From Theropithecus gelada (lineage: Eukaryota; Chordata; Mammalia; Primates; Cercopithecidae), in assembly GCF_003255815.1 (NCBI RefSeq), contig NC_037681.1, positions 69,042,053-69,106,052 of the forward strand: 64,000 nt of DNA, written 5' to 3'. Both the position numbers and the translations under genes were made by a program. Position 1 is the stretch's first letter; the number at the start of each line of letters is the position of its first letter. The notes beneath the pieces are model-generated. The model was not told the origin of the DNA, ran no database searches, and worked only from the letters and a program-made list of their open reading frames with translations. Shown piece by piece: positions 54,555 to 64,000 of the stretch.

Positions 54555-54662
54555 ATTCTTTTTAATGCACGTAACCAAACCATGGGAATACATAATATTA
54601 TCCTCTATTTTATGGATTAGGAAACTGAGGCTCAAGGATGATAACTGGTTTGCTCAAAGTCC
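54555..54662 (-). mobile_element. MIR fragment
   Basis: TATTTTATGGATTAGGAAACTGAGGCTCAAGG is the reversed MIR core (TTTTACAGATGAGGAAACTGAGG type). Confidence 0.6.
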
Positions 54663-54901
54663 AAAGTTCCCGTTTTCTGAATTCTTTCACTGGTGTTTAT
54701 AGCTGCTTTCTACATGTTAAGCAGTTCCTAAATTTCAAGGTGTATGCCTGGAAGAAAATAGAGAAAAACACCTTCGCAGTTATTGCTCAAGGCATTACTT
54801 TATCTTTAGGGACTGGAAAACCTAAATACAGAACTGAAATTCAACTTGAGTCCTTTTTGTTAAACCTCCAAGTGAGCATTTGTATGGTTGGCATTCACTC
54901 T

Positions 54902-55047
54902 TTTTCTTTTCTTTTTACTTAAAAAGTTTTTTTTTGTAACTATTTTTTCTTTATTTTACTGGTTTCTGTATTTATTATTATTATTATTATTATTTCAACT
55001 TTTAGATCATTTTAGATCTAGGTGGGTACATGTGCAGGTTTGTTACC
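54902..55047 (-). mobile_element. Extremely short L1 insertion with 17-bp target-site duplication
   Basis: TGGTTGGCATTCACTCT occurs exactly at 54885-54901 and 55048-55064. Between them, on the minus strand, is a short L1 3' end (AACAAACCTGCACATGTACC at its 5' side) followed by an A-rich tail with (TAA)n. Only about 60 bp of L1 body is present, so the copy is massively 5'-truncated. Confidence 0.88.
54971..54994. repeat. (TTA)n in the short L1 tail
   Basis: Trinucleotide run derived from the reversed L1 A-rich tail. Confidence 0.9.
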
Positions 55048-55064
55048 TGGTTGGCATTCACTCT

Positions 55065-56039
55065 AAGTCAAGTGAGAACTTCTTCTTCTTAAACCTGGAA
55101 TTAGCATCTATGCTCTGGTGTGTCCTGAGCTGTGTCAGGCACCCTAGTTATGTGGTCAAGCGGAACATCGCAACAGGGAGAGTGGTTTGGGTTGTAGATG
55201 GGTGTTTCCTGGGTAAATCTGGTATGGGTGAGAGGCTTGGGGACATAATGCAACTAATCTGAATCCTCCTGCAGTGAAGGAAGGTCACTGCCCCAATGCT
55301 GCCAGGGCTAGGGAATGCAATTGAGCTCATAGTTCAAGTACCTTTCCCTACCTTCCATGCCTGTGCCATGATCAAGGACCAAGCCCCTCTGACCCTGCCC
55401 CTGCCCCTGGCCTTGTCCTGTTGGCTCAACTTGATGCCCTAGATACCTTCCTAACCTCCAGATGGTAAAGCCTCTGCCCCCTGTGGCTGCCTGCCTGATT
55501 CTGGGGGCAGGGGCACTTTGATGGAGATCCTGAGCTGTCTGGCAGTGAATTTTTCTCTGACAAAATGTCCTTTTGCTGCTTCCTCTCCCTTCCTTTCCAA
55601 GCCAGAAGCAGCTAGTCTCCCGCTCTTTCCTTGGCATGGCTCTTGCCTTGCAAGGAGCATGTAAAAAACTCTGGGATGAGTCAGAACCTGGTCGAAGTGT
55701 CAGGTACATTTACCAAACATTGATTGGACTCCAGGCCCTCAGCCTATGCCAGGGCAGAGAACCCAGGCATGAATAAGATCCTACCATCCCCTGTGCTGGA
55801 GTTGCTCCCAGCCTAGAGACCTGAGGAGACACCCAGCCCACTGTGACAAGTGCTGTTGGGAGCTCCAACCTGGATTCCTGGTCAGTCACCAACTTCACTT
55901 ACTCTGAGGGTTAGTTCTTGCTGTCCTGTGTTTTGGGTGGACTCTCCAGGTCCTGACATCTGCCATGGGAACCCAGCTCTGCTTTCTGTGGCTGCACTGC
56001 CTGCTGCTCCAGTGATCTGTTGTTGCAGAGCAGCTACTC
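55065..56039. other. Intron, mostly unrecognised
   Basis: CAAACATTGATTGGACTCCAGG near 55712 resembles an L2/MIR-type remnant. No exon recognised. Confidence 0.4.
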
Positions 56040-56431
56040 CAAAATGTTGAGGTTTTCATCAACAGATGAGTAGAAAAACAGAATGGGGCATGTCCATACA
56101 ATGGAATATTATTCAGCCTTAAAAAGGAATGAAATATTGATGTAAGCTTCCGTATGGATGGGCCTTGAAGACATAATGCTATGTGAAATAAGCCAGACAC
56201 AAGAGGACACATACTGTATGATTCCATTTGTATGAGATACTTAGAGTAGACAAATTCATGAAGACAGAAGGTAGAATGGTGGTTGCAGGGGCTGGAGAGA
56301 AGATGAATGAGGAGTAATTGTTTTATGGGTGCGGAGTTTTAGTTTGGAAAGATGAAAAAGTTTTAGAGATGGATAGTTGTGATGATTATACAACGTGAAT
56401 GTATTTAATGCCACTAAAGTGTACACTTACA
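56040..56431 (+). mobile_element. L1M 3' end (part 1)
   Basis: Contains the characteristic series CAATGGAATATTATTCAGCC, ATGCTATGTGAAATAAGCCAG, TACTGTATGATTCCATTTG and GTGGTTGCAGGGGCTGGAG. It continues after the Alu at 56432-56742. Confidence 0.85.
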
Positions 56432-56742
56432 GGCCGGGCATGGTGGCTCACTCCTGTAATCCCATCACTTTGGGAGGCTGAGGTGGGCAGATCTCCTGAG
56501 GTCAGGAGTTTGAGACCAGCCTTGCCAACATGGTGAGACCCCATCTCTACTAAAAATACAAAAAAATTTAGCAGGGTGTGGTGGCGGGCGCCTGTAATCC
56601 CAGCTACTTGGGAGGCCAAGGCAGGGGAATTGCTTGAACCCGGGAGGCAGAGGTTGCAGTGAGCCAAGATGGCGCCACTGCACTCCAGCCTGGGTGACAG
56701 AGCAAGATTCCATCTCAAAAAACAAATAATAACAACTAAATA
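56432..56742 (+). mobile_element. Alu (S) inside an L1M 3' end
   Basis: Full length; exact duplication AAAGTGTACACTTACA at 56416-56431 and 56743-56758. Confidence 0.94.
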
Positions 56743-56820
56743 AAAGTGTACACTTACAAATGGTTAAAAGGGTAGATTTTATGTATGTTCTATCACAGAA
56801 AACATATAGAGGTTGAAAAC
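56743..56820 (+). mobile_element. L1M 3' end (part 2, after Alu)
   Basis: Resumes with the duplicated AAAGTGTACACTTACA and continues AATGGTTAAAAGGGTAG, the last part of the same L1 3' end. Confidence 0.8.
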
Positions 56821-57293
56821 CACAATTGAATATTTTCTCTTCTGGTGCTGTGGGTTGTATGGGCTAGGCTGAGTGATTCTTGCTTGAGGTTTCTCATGTA
56901 GTTGCAGCCTTATGGCAAATGGACATCCAAGGTGGTGCCTTGGAGTGGCTGCTCCATGTGGCTTCTTTATCCAGCAAAGTAGCTGGGCTTCTTCCATGGC
57001 ATCCCAGACTCTGACAAGTCAGAAATGGAAGCTTCTGGGTCATTTCAGGGCTATGACCAGACTTGTCACAGCATCATGTTTGCTACATTGTACTGGTCAG
57101 AGCAGTGACAGGGCCCACCAGGTCCAAGAGGAAGGGAAACACTCTTCCTCTTAATGGAAGAGGTGCAAGGTGACATTTCAGAAGAGCAGGGGATGAAAGA
57201 TATTGTTGCTGTGCCTTGAAAAACCTCTGGCCTGAAGGCTCAAGAGTTTAGGCAGAAAGGCAGCTTCAGGGGGCACATACTTCTCTGTAGGCC
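56821..57293. other. Intron, no recognised feature
   Basis: Nothing recognised before the polypyrimidine tract. Confidence 0.45.
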
Positions 57294-57473
57294 ATTCCCT
57301 TCCCTTCCCTTCCCTCCCCTTTCCTCCCCTTCCCTCCCCTCCCCTCCCCTCCCCCTCCCCCCTCCCCCTCCCCCACCTTCCCTCTTCCCCACCCCTCCCC
57401 CTCCTCCACTCCTCCCCCCTCCCCCACCCCTTCCCTCTTTCTCGCTCTCTCTCTCTCTTTTATTTTTTCCCCC
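57294..57473. repeat. Long polypyrimidine (CCCTT/CCCCT)n tract
   Basis: About 180 nt almost without purines on the + strand: TCCCT, CCCCT and CCCCCTCC units, then (CT)n. The minus strand is G-rich with many GGGG runs. Confidence 0.93.
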
Positions 57474-57506
57474 TGTGCTGTCCTATCCTTTCCTCTTTCC
57501 TTCTTT

Positions 57507-57788
57507 TTGAGGTAGAATTTTGCTCTTATTGCCCAGGCTAGAGAACAATGGCATAGTCTCGGCTTACTGCAGCCTCTGCCTCCCAGGTTCAAGCGATTCT
57601 CCTGCCTCAGCCTCCCAAGTAGCTGGGATATAGGCACACTCCACCATACCCGGCTAACTTGTATTTTTAGTAGAGACAGAGTTTTATCATGTTGGCTGGG
57701 CTGGTCTCGAACTCCTGACCTCAAGTGATGCACCTGCCTCGGCCTCCCAAAGTGCTGGGATTACAAGCGTGAGTCACCGTGACTGGTG
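57507..57788 (-). mobile_element. Alu (S)
   Basis: Reversed copy adjoining the polypyrimidine tract. Confidence 0.9.
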
Positions 57789-58205
57789 GTAGACCCCTTC
57801 TTAGGAGAATTGACCCTCATAGAATGTTTGAGTTTGAAGGGACCTTGGAAACTGCTTGCTAGCAGTGACTTGTTCAAACTTACAAAGGCAGAGAGAAGTA
57901 GAGTTAGAAGAAAACCTAAATACTGGCCTCATGGTTCCTGGGTCAGGCAAATAACTGTGGGGACTTCACCCAAAGGACTTATGTGTGCTGTGAGCAGGCG
58001 TACAAAGTCTGTTGGAGAGATGGGTGTGGGGAGATAGCAGAACCCTGGGTGGTGTCCAGTGGAGACCAGCCATCACCTTAGAGGTGGTGTGAGCCCCTAG
58101 TTCTGCTGGGCTGGATCCGTTGGGAGCTAGTTTGCCTTGCTGGGCTGGTCTGTGCAGAGGCACCTGAGATGACTTGGGCTTCCTGAGGAGGCTGGGTGTT
58201 ACTCC

Positions 58206-58236
58206 TTTATTTTATTTTATTGATTGATTGATTGAT
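58206..58236. repeat. (TTTTA)n(TTGA)n microsatellite
   Basis: Four TTGA units after TTTTA units. Confidence 0.9.
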
Positions 58237-58522
58237 TTTTGAGACAGAGTCTCTCTCTGTCGCCCAAGCTGGAGGGCAATGACACAATCTCAGCTCACTG
58301 CAACCTCCACCTCCCAGGTTCAAGCAATTCTCCTTCCTCAGCCTCCCAACTAGCTGGGATTACAGGCGCGTGCCACCACGCCCAGCTAATTTTTTGTATT
58401 TTTAATAGATACGGGGTTTCACCATGTTGGCCAGGCCGGTTTCGAACCCCTGACCTCAGGTGATCTGCTCGCCCTGGCCTCCCGAAGTGCTGGGATTATA
58501 GGCGTGAGCCATTGCGCCCAGC
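58236..58522 (-). mobile_element. Alu (S)
   Basis: Reversed full length, (TTGA)n on the tail side. Confidence 0.91.
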
Positions 58523-58912
58523 CTTTTACTTCTTTAAATTGGACTCAGAGTTGGGAGGAAAGAGGTTAGCTTGCCAGGAGCTCAAGTGCCCAAGGTTGAG
58601 AGTTAGAGATCTGTAAATTTACATATAGGCTAATGTTGAGAATGTCAGTTGGCAAATCCAGTCACTGGCTCCCACTTATGTGTTTCTACTCAAACTTTAA
58701 GTGCAAAATTCTTTGTTAAAGCCTTTGGTGGTCTTTGAAATTCAATAAAGTTCACAAGTATTTTGCAAGCACTCCCCATAGACTTAGAGACATGAATATT
58801 ATTTTTTTGTGGGCTGAATTCTGCATTCGAGACTAAGAGATTACTAAAGTAAATGCCAATCTTTTCTAACTGGTTTGTATATAGGACCTTAATAAAGAAT
58901 TTAAAAAATCTG

Positions 58913-59218
58913 CTAGGTTGGGTGGCAGCTCACGCCTGTAGTCCCAGCACTTTGGGAGGCTGAGGTGGGTGGATCACCTGAGGTCGGGAGTTCGAGACCA
59001 GCCTGACCAACATGGAGAAATCCCATCTCTACCAAAAATACAAAAATTAGCTGGGTGTGGTGGCACATGCCTGTAATCCCAGCTACTCGGGAGGCTGAGG
59101 CAGGAGAATCACTTGAACCCGGGAGGCGGAAGTGGCGGTGAGCCAAGATCGCGCCATTGCACTTCAAGCTTGGGTGACAAGAGTGAAACTCTGTCTCTAA
59201 AAAAAAAAAAAAAAAAAC
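58913..59218 (+). mobile_element. Alu (S)
   Basis: Full-length + copy with A17 tail. Confidence 0.9.
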
Positions 59219-59877
59219 TTTCTCTGTTTAGACTATTGTTCAAGTTGTTACGTATTTATACACATATATATCAATGGAATTCCATGGAAGTAGAGAGGAA
59301 TAGAAGCAAACATGCAGTTGTTATGTTATCTGTAATTCAGCAGTACTTGCCTGTGTCCACAGTGATGTGGACATTTCCAGGTGAGCATGATGGTCAGCAA
59401 CAGCTAGGACTGGCCATGGACAAACCAATATGCATTTGATTTTGTGACACACACACAATACTGCTAATCTCTGCTCAGTGATTTGTGGCCCAGTTTGGGC
59501 AGCCAGCGAAGAGATCTGCCATAGCTATGATCATAGTGTGTGTAATTGGATTTTGTATCTGCTTACTGGCGTGAATAAAGCCAGGTGGGAGAAATTTTTT
59601 TACACTGGTGTTAACTGGCACATGACCCAAATCAGCAGAAACATGAGCAGAGGGTATAGTGGCGAATGACTGGTTTGCTGCCTTATCTTTACTCAAGCAG
59701 ATGTCCCTTCCCCATGAAGCCTTCCTTGCTCCTGAGCCAGGGCTGCGTGTGATACTGTTCATTCCTAACCTCCCAGTGTGCTTTAGCAGAGGAGGATGAC
59801 CACATTTTATCTTTCATTTGTTGTTTTCTCTGGCCTTTCCTACCAGGTTATAAAAGCCTCGGGAGCAGGAATCTATA
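59219..59877. other. Intron, no recognised feature
   Basis: Nothing recognised up to the Tigger-like MITE. Confidence 0.45.
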
Positions 59878-60104
59878 CAGGTTGAGTATCCCTAATCCAA
59901 AATCTGAAATCTCGAAAGTTAGGACCTTTTTGATTGCTGACCTGAGGCTGAAAGGAAATGCTCCTTGGAGCACTTCAGATTTTGGATTTTCAGATTAGGG
60001 ATGTGGAACTAGTAAGTGTAATACAAATATTTCAAAATCTGAAAACCTCTGAAATCTGAAACACTTCTGGTCCCAAGCATTTTAGATAAGGGATATTCAA
60101 CCTG
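59878..60104. mobile_element. Tigger-like (pogo) MITE
   Basis: Terminal inverted repeats CAGGTTGAGTATCCCT and AGGGATATTCAACCTG are flanked on both sides by TA. Internal blocks such as AATCCAAAATCTGAAATC, GGAGCACTTCAGATTTTGG and CACTTCTGGTCCCAAGCAT fit a MER28/Tigger-type non-autonomous element. The exact family name is from memory. Confidence 0.8.
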
Positions 60105-60107
60105 TAG

Positions 60108-60199
60108 TAACAGGAGCTTCTATTTAACATCTCTTCCATGTTCCTAGCATTTTACAGATGTTACTTTATTTAGTGTATGCAAGAACCCTTTAACATAAC
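60108..60199 (-). mobile_element. MIR, part before the MLT1 insertion
   Basis: AGCATTTTACAGATGTTACTT and AAGAACCCTTTAACATAAC fit the reversed MIR 3' half. The rest lies after the LTR. Confidence 0.55.
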
Positions 60200-60556
60200 T
60201 GTCTTACTCCCTTGAGGTTGCTATAACAAAAAATAGCTTAGATTGAGTAGCTTATAAGAACAGAAATGTCTTGCTCACAGCTCTGGAGGCTGGGAAGTCC
60301 AATATCAAGGCTCCAGTGGACTTGATGTCTGGTGAGGTCCTGTTCCTCACAGATGGCACCTTCTATGTGTTCTCAGATGGTGGAAGGGACGAACAAGCTC
60401 TCTGGGGCCTCTTTGATAAAGACACTAATTGTGTTCATAAGGGCAGAGCCCTTATGACCTATTCACCTCCCAAAAGGCCCACCTCTTGCTACTGTCACAT
60501 TGGGGATTAAGTTTCAGCATATGAATTTTGGAGACATAAACATCCAGAGCATAGAC
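60200..60556 (-). mobile_element. MLT1-type LTR nested inside an MIR
   Basis: Runs from TGTCTTACTCCCTTGAGG through GGAGGCTGGGAAGTCC, GATGGTGGAAGGGA and CACATTGGGGATTAAG to GCATAGAC. The five-base duplication ATAAC lies at 60195-60199 and 60557-60561. The duplication size fits an ERVL-type insertion, and the flanks on both sides look like MIR. Confidence 0.83.
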
Positions 60557-60561
60557 ATAAC

Positions 60562-60695
60562 TAATGTTATCTTTGTTTCACACCTGAGAAGACAGAGGCT
60601 CAGGGAACTGAAGTAACTTGCTAGGCAGTGGCAGGGCTAGGATTCAAACACAAATCTCTCTAACTCTAAGCCCTTTCCCTACCATACCACCAGGG
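60562..60695 (-). mobile_element. MIR, part after the MLT1 insertion
   Basis: GAGAAGACAGAGGCTCAGGG, AAGTAACTTGCTAGGCAGTGG and GCTAGGATTCAAACAC are the reversed MIR core and 5' part. Confidence 0.75.
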
Positions 60696-62297
60696 AATTA
60701 GACCTCTGCGATTTCCATGGTGCTTAACTCAGAACCCAGCACTTAGGGGATGTGGTCTTTGCTGAATGAATAAGCCTGGGATGTGTGAGACAAGCATTTG
60801 TACCAACATTTCCCCAAGGCTTAGCATCCAAGGATAGAGATCCTGGGTGACTCTCTGCAGACGGTGGTCCTTCGCTTCTCATACAGGCCATTCCAATCTG
60901 AATGCAGCTTGTTTAGTGCGTGGGAAGGAATTACATTTTAGGGTATTAAATATCCTTTCTGGGCCATGTAGTTACCTGTCCCCTCTCAAAACACTAAAAG
61001 TGGTTACATAGTAATTGAGATAAATTACTTGACCAATTTTCATAGCAAAGTGATTGGTTTCACTTATCCCCCCACTGAACTGTTAAGACCTGAGGGAGAT
61101 CCTTTTTATAGTTCTTTAAACTTCCAGAACTTTCTGCTTATCTTCAGGAAGGACAGGGGTGGGCCTGCAGGGGAGAGAAGGAAGAGATTTGAGTATTTAA
61201 AATGTGTGGTCTGAGCCAAACGCCCTTCAGCTAACTTTATCTCACATTATTTTTCCAGCTTCCTTTGAGAATTCAGAATCAAAATCCAGGCATCACCATC
61301 TAGTGACCACAGGGCCCTGCACCCCAGCCCAACCCTGGAGACCCCTTGGGGATAATGCCCTTTTTCATTTGTCTTTGAGTGCCCTGCCCTTTCCACTGAA
61401 GAGCCCACGGAACACAGATGCCAGCAGGCAGCCCTGAAAGCAAGCCTTGTTTGCAGGTCTTTGCCTGAACGAAGGCTGCTTGTCTGCCTCCTTCTGAAGG
61501 CCAGGGGTGGGCTACATTTTTTGGAGAGTAGGAAGCCCTGGGGTCCTCTTTGTGCTGCTCCTGAGAATAGAAGGTAGGTAGGGTATGAAGAGGCTGGGGC
61601 TGCCAGAAACCAGTCCACCCAGGAAACAACACAGCTCCATAGCTGCAGTGAGCACAGCTGCAGAAACCCAGGAGCTGGGTGAGAAGGTGGAGGGTAAGAT
61701 CCAGGCCTCTGCCCTGGGCCGCAGCATCCATGCTGGGTGAGAAGGCCACGTGCTCCCTTGCTTCCAGACTGGCAGCCTGGCCTGCTTGAAATTGGCCCCC
61801 ACTCTATCCCCACCCACCTAATCAGCAAGCCCCAAAGTCTCCCCTTGTCTCTACTCTCTGCTATTCTTCAAGGGCCCATGAGGAAACTTTTCTGCCTCGG
61901 GGGCTCCTCCATCTCCTGGTTTCACCTTAGCCTTTCTGGGTGTGTCTTACGTTCTCCTTTTCATTTCCTCCTCTTGTAAAATGTGTGGAGCTTTTCCCAT
62001 TGTCTTGCATTCAGCTCTCACTTAGCCCTGAAAGACCTCCACTCTATACCTCGAGCCCTTGGTTTTCTCTCTGGGTACTGTCTCTTGTATCTAGCTTCTT
62101 GGATGAGGCTTCCATGTGGATGTGCCTCAGACCTCACCAATGTGCGTAAAACCAGCTCCCTGTCCTGTCTCTCCTGTGGCTCCACTAGTCCAAGGGCCAG
62201 ATGCCCCATTCTCCTTTCTTTTCTAGATTACATTTGGTGTCCAGGTCCTGTCAAGTCTTTAACAATATTCTTTTATCTGCCCTTTCCCCCTTCCGAT
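60696..62297. other. Alu-free intron segment
   Basis: About 1.6 kb, relatively C+G-rich at 61300-61850. It contains overlapping open frames on the minus strand but no recognisable protein. Confidence 0.45.
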
Positions 62298-62440
62298 TTC
62301 CATCTTGGAAGTCAGTATGCTATAGGGCAAAGTGTAGAGTGTGGGGCTATGGACAGGGTTCAACTCTGACAGCATCATTTTCTGATTGTGCAAACCTCAG
62401 GAAAATCGTTGAAAAGAAGCCTCTGATACATTATCTACAA
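62298..62440 (+). mobile_element. MIR, diverged
   Basis: GGGTTCAACTCTGACAGC and CTGATTGTGCAAACCTCAGG resemble the 5' half and core of MIR. Confidence 0.5.
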
Positions 62441-62467
62441 AGCAGACGCATGCAGAAGGGTGGACCC

Positions 62468-62682
62468 CAGCTCACTGACCTCAGTGCTTTTGACATTTTG
62501 GGCTGGTAAATTCTTTGTTGTGGTGCTGCCCTGTGCATTGTAGAATGTTTAGCAGCATCTCTGGCCCCTACCTACTGGGCGCTAGTAGCATCCCCAACTC
62601 TTAGATGTGACAAAGAAAAATGTCTCCAGACACTGCCAAATGTTTCCTGGGGAGTCAACTTGCTCCTGTTTAAGACCCACTG
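62468..62682 (-). mobile_element. MER20-like hAT-Charlie element
   Basis: TTTTGACATTTTGGGCTGG, GTAGAATGTTTAGCAGCATC, AATGTCTCCAGACACTGCC and a terminal ACCCACTG follow the reversed MER20 order, and the length is about right for that element. Confidence 0.7.
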
Positions 62683-62788
62683 GTGCAGAGTAATACTAAG
62701 TCCTGGGTTGTGGGTAATGAATATGAACCCAGGTTTTCAGGTGTTCACCTTTCAGACGTCAGCCATTTGTATGAAGTGCCCACATTAC

Positions 62789-63083
62789 TTTTTTTATTTT
62801 TGAGACAGAGTCTCACTCTCTCACCCAGGCTGGAGTGCGATGGTGCAATCTCGGCTCACTGTAACCTCCACTTCCGGGGTTCAAGTGATTCTTGTGCCTC
62901 AGCCTCCTGAGTATCTGGGATTACAGGCGTGCGCCACCATGCCCAGCTAATTTTGATATTTTTAGTAGAGATGGGGTTTTACCATGTTGGTCAGACTTGT
63001 CTCTAACTCCTGACCTCAAGTAATCCACCCACCTTGGCCTCCCAAAGTGCTGGGATTACAGGTGTGAGCCACCACACCCGGCC
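62789..63083 (-). mobile_element. Alu (S)
   Basis: Reversed full length ending CACACCCGGCC; last Alu of the window. Confidence 0.91.
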
Positions 63084-63359
63084 TCATGTTACTTTTGATT
63101 AGTCTTTTTCCCAGTTAGTTTTGACATCTCTAGGTGCTGTTCTGAATTGCTTGATTAAGTAGTTCCTTTCATTTTACACATTTTTCAATTCAGGATACAC
63201 TAGGATTGAACCTCGATATTCTGTTGTTGGAGAATGAGAGACCAATTCAGAGTTGTACAGAAACCTCAGAACTCAGTGGGGACGCCTGCAGGCTTGGCAC
63301 CGCCTTGCTGCTCAGGGCTCCTAGGCTTGTAGCAATGACAAATGCTGATTTGAACACCC

Positions 63360-63556
63360 TGCCCATACTTGCGACAAACATTTGTTTAAAGTGCCTACTA
63401 TGCAGAATTTTACTAACATTAATTTCTTTGGTCCTTGTGAAGTAGGTGTTATTTTCACTTTACAGAAGAGGAAATTGAGGCCAAAAGATATGAAGCAACA
63501 CTGCCTCAGAGATACTAAGTGGAAGAACTGCCATGAGAGGTCAAGTGACTTTGGCA
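63360..63556 (-). mobile_element. MIR
   Basis: AAGTGCCTACTATGCAGA, GAAGTAGGTGTTATTTTC and CAGAAGAGGAAATTGAGGCC follow the reversed MIR. Confidence 0.75.
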
Positions 63557-64000
63557 TGAAAGCTGATGATGCTAAATCTCTGTGCTCTTCTGCCTTCTTG
63601 GGTTGAGCCTTTGCTGTGGCTAGAGCACAGAAGCCTACGAAGGAGCAGCTCCTTTTAATTGGGGTTCAGAAGTTGCCCATCTTGCCACCTATAGGTTCTG
63701 TGGGTGGAGAGCAGACCTATAGTCCAGACAGATGGCTGGTTGAGACCATGAGCCCCAGCACTGTGTCCAGCACAGGGAAAGCCCCCATTAAGGGAGCTCC
63801 CTCCTTGATAACTTGGAGAACTCTTGGTTGAACAACACACTGGGTGCTCACTTTCCTCAGAGAGAACAGCCCAAGAGTTCAGTGCTACTTACTCAAATTG
63901 TAGATGAGAGACTGACTGACCTCACCCTCTGTAGTGGAAAACTGAAGAGGGTTCCCAGAGGCCTGTGAAGGGCAGGTGACCAGTAGTGGTGACATGGTAA
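63557..64000. other. Intron, no recognised feature
   Basis: Nothing recognised to the window end. Confidence 0.45.

Noticed and set aside
57266..57733. 155-codon minus-strand frame rich in Gly/Glu
   Set aside because: It is the translation of the polypyrimidine tract plus a reversed Alu.
59849..59856. TATAAAAG as a promoter
   Set aside because: An isolated TATA-like string beside a MITE, with no CpG island, exon or other core-promoter support.
61247..61828. 193-codon minus-strand open frame with two overlapping frames
   Set aside because: Overlapping open frames in several registers in a locally G+C-rich intron; no family resemblance. Could be tested by Ribo-seq or conservation.
1020..63083. 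Numerous 60-150-codon open frames containing SPRLECSGAISAHCNL or similar
   Set aside because: These are the standard translation of Alu sequence and not genes.
34203..64000. STON1 coding exons
   Set aside because: No long stonin-like frame or spliced set was recognised; the large STON1 coding exon is expected beyond the window.
1..64000. A novel multi-gene system in the window
   Set aside because: Everything coding that I can support belongs to PPP1R21; the rest is regulatory, intronic or transposon-derived.

Overview
The window is primate nuclear DNA. It is dominated by Alu elements (about 65 copies or fragments) with older LINE, MIR, LTR and DNA-transposon remnants. The AluY at 9026-9331 carries variants typical of Old World monkey Alu lineages: a CCGGATCTC segment, CACCTCGCCC, CTAGTTTTTTG, CCGTCTCGG and CTTGAGCC. 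It also has a perfect 16-bp target-site duplication, so a macaque/baboon-type cercopithecid is more likely than human or ape. The window shows no bacterial or phage operon, CRISPR array or other prokaryotic defence system.

Region 1 (1-about 19.7 kb) is the 3' end of PPP1R21 (KLRAQ1/CCDC128) on the + strand. Seven coding exons lie at 2827-2919, 5306-5548, 9889-9921, 11795-11911, 14700-14798, 16006-16134 and 19042-19071. All have AG/GT boundaries and lengths divisible by three. Together they encode 247 C-terminal residues, including the family-defining TTKRSYEDQL segment, and end at TAG 19069-19071. A 3'UTR of about 0.65 kb with AATAAA at 19705 follows. PPP1R21 is a coiled-coil PP1-associated protein and a subunit of the Rab5 effector FERRY complex on early endosomes.

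Region 2 (about 19.7-33.2 kb) is intergenic and mostly Alu, MIR and L2. The stretch 30.7-33.2 kb has no Alu and leads into a CpG island.

Region 3 (about 33.18-34.2 kb) is a CpG island with GC boxes, a pyrimidine-rich tract and a strong splice donor (33577). A second donor lies at 34202. From the known gene order PPP1R21 - STON1 - GTF2A1L - LHCGR, this is best read as the STON1 promoter and non-coding first exon.

Region 4 (34.2-64 kb) has no recognisable coding exon and is best read as STON1 intron 1. It holds an old antisense L1 broken by Alus (40-43.2 kb), a solo LTR whose relative lies 40 kb upstream in PPP1R21, a 57.3-kb polypyrimidine tract, a Tigger-like MITE, an MLT1 LTR nested in an MIR, a MER20-like element and a very short L1 insertion with an exact duplication.

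Repeat families were assigned by recognising consensus motifs by eye; boundaries are approximate unless a target-site duplication is quoted.
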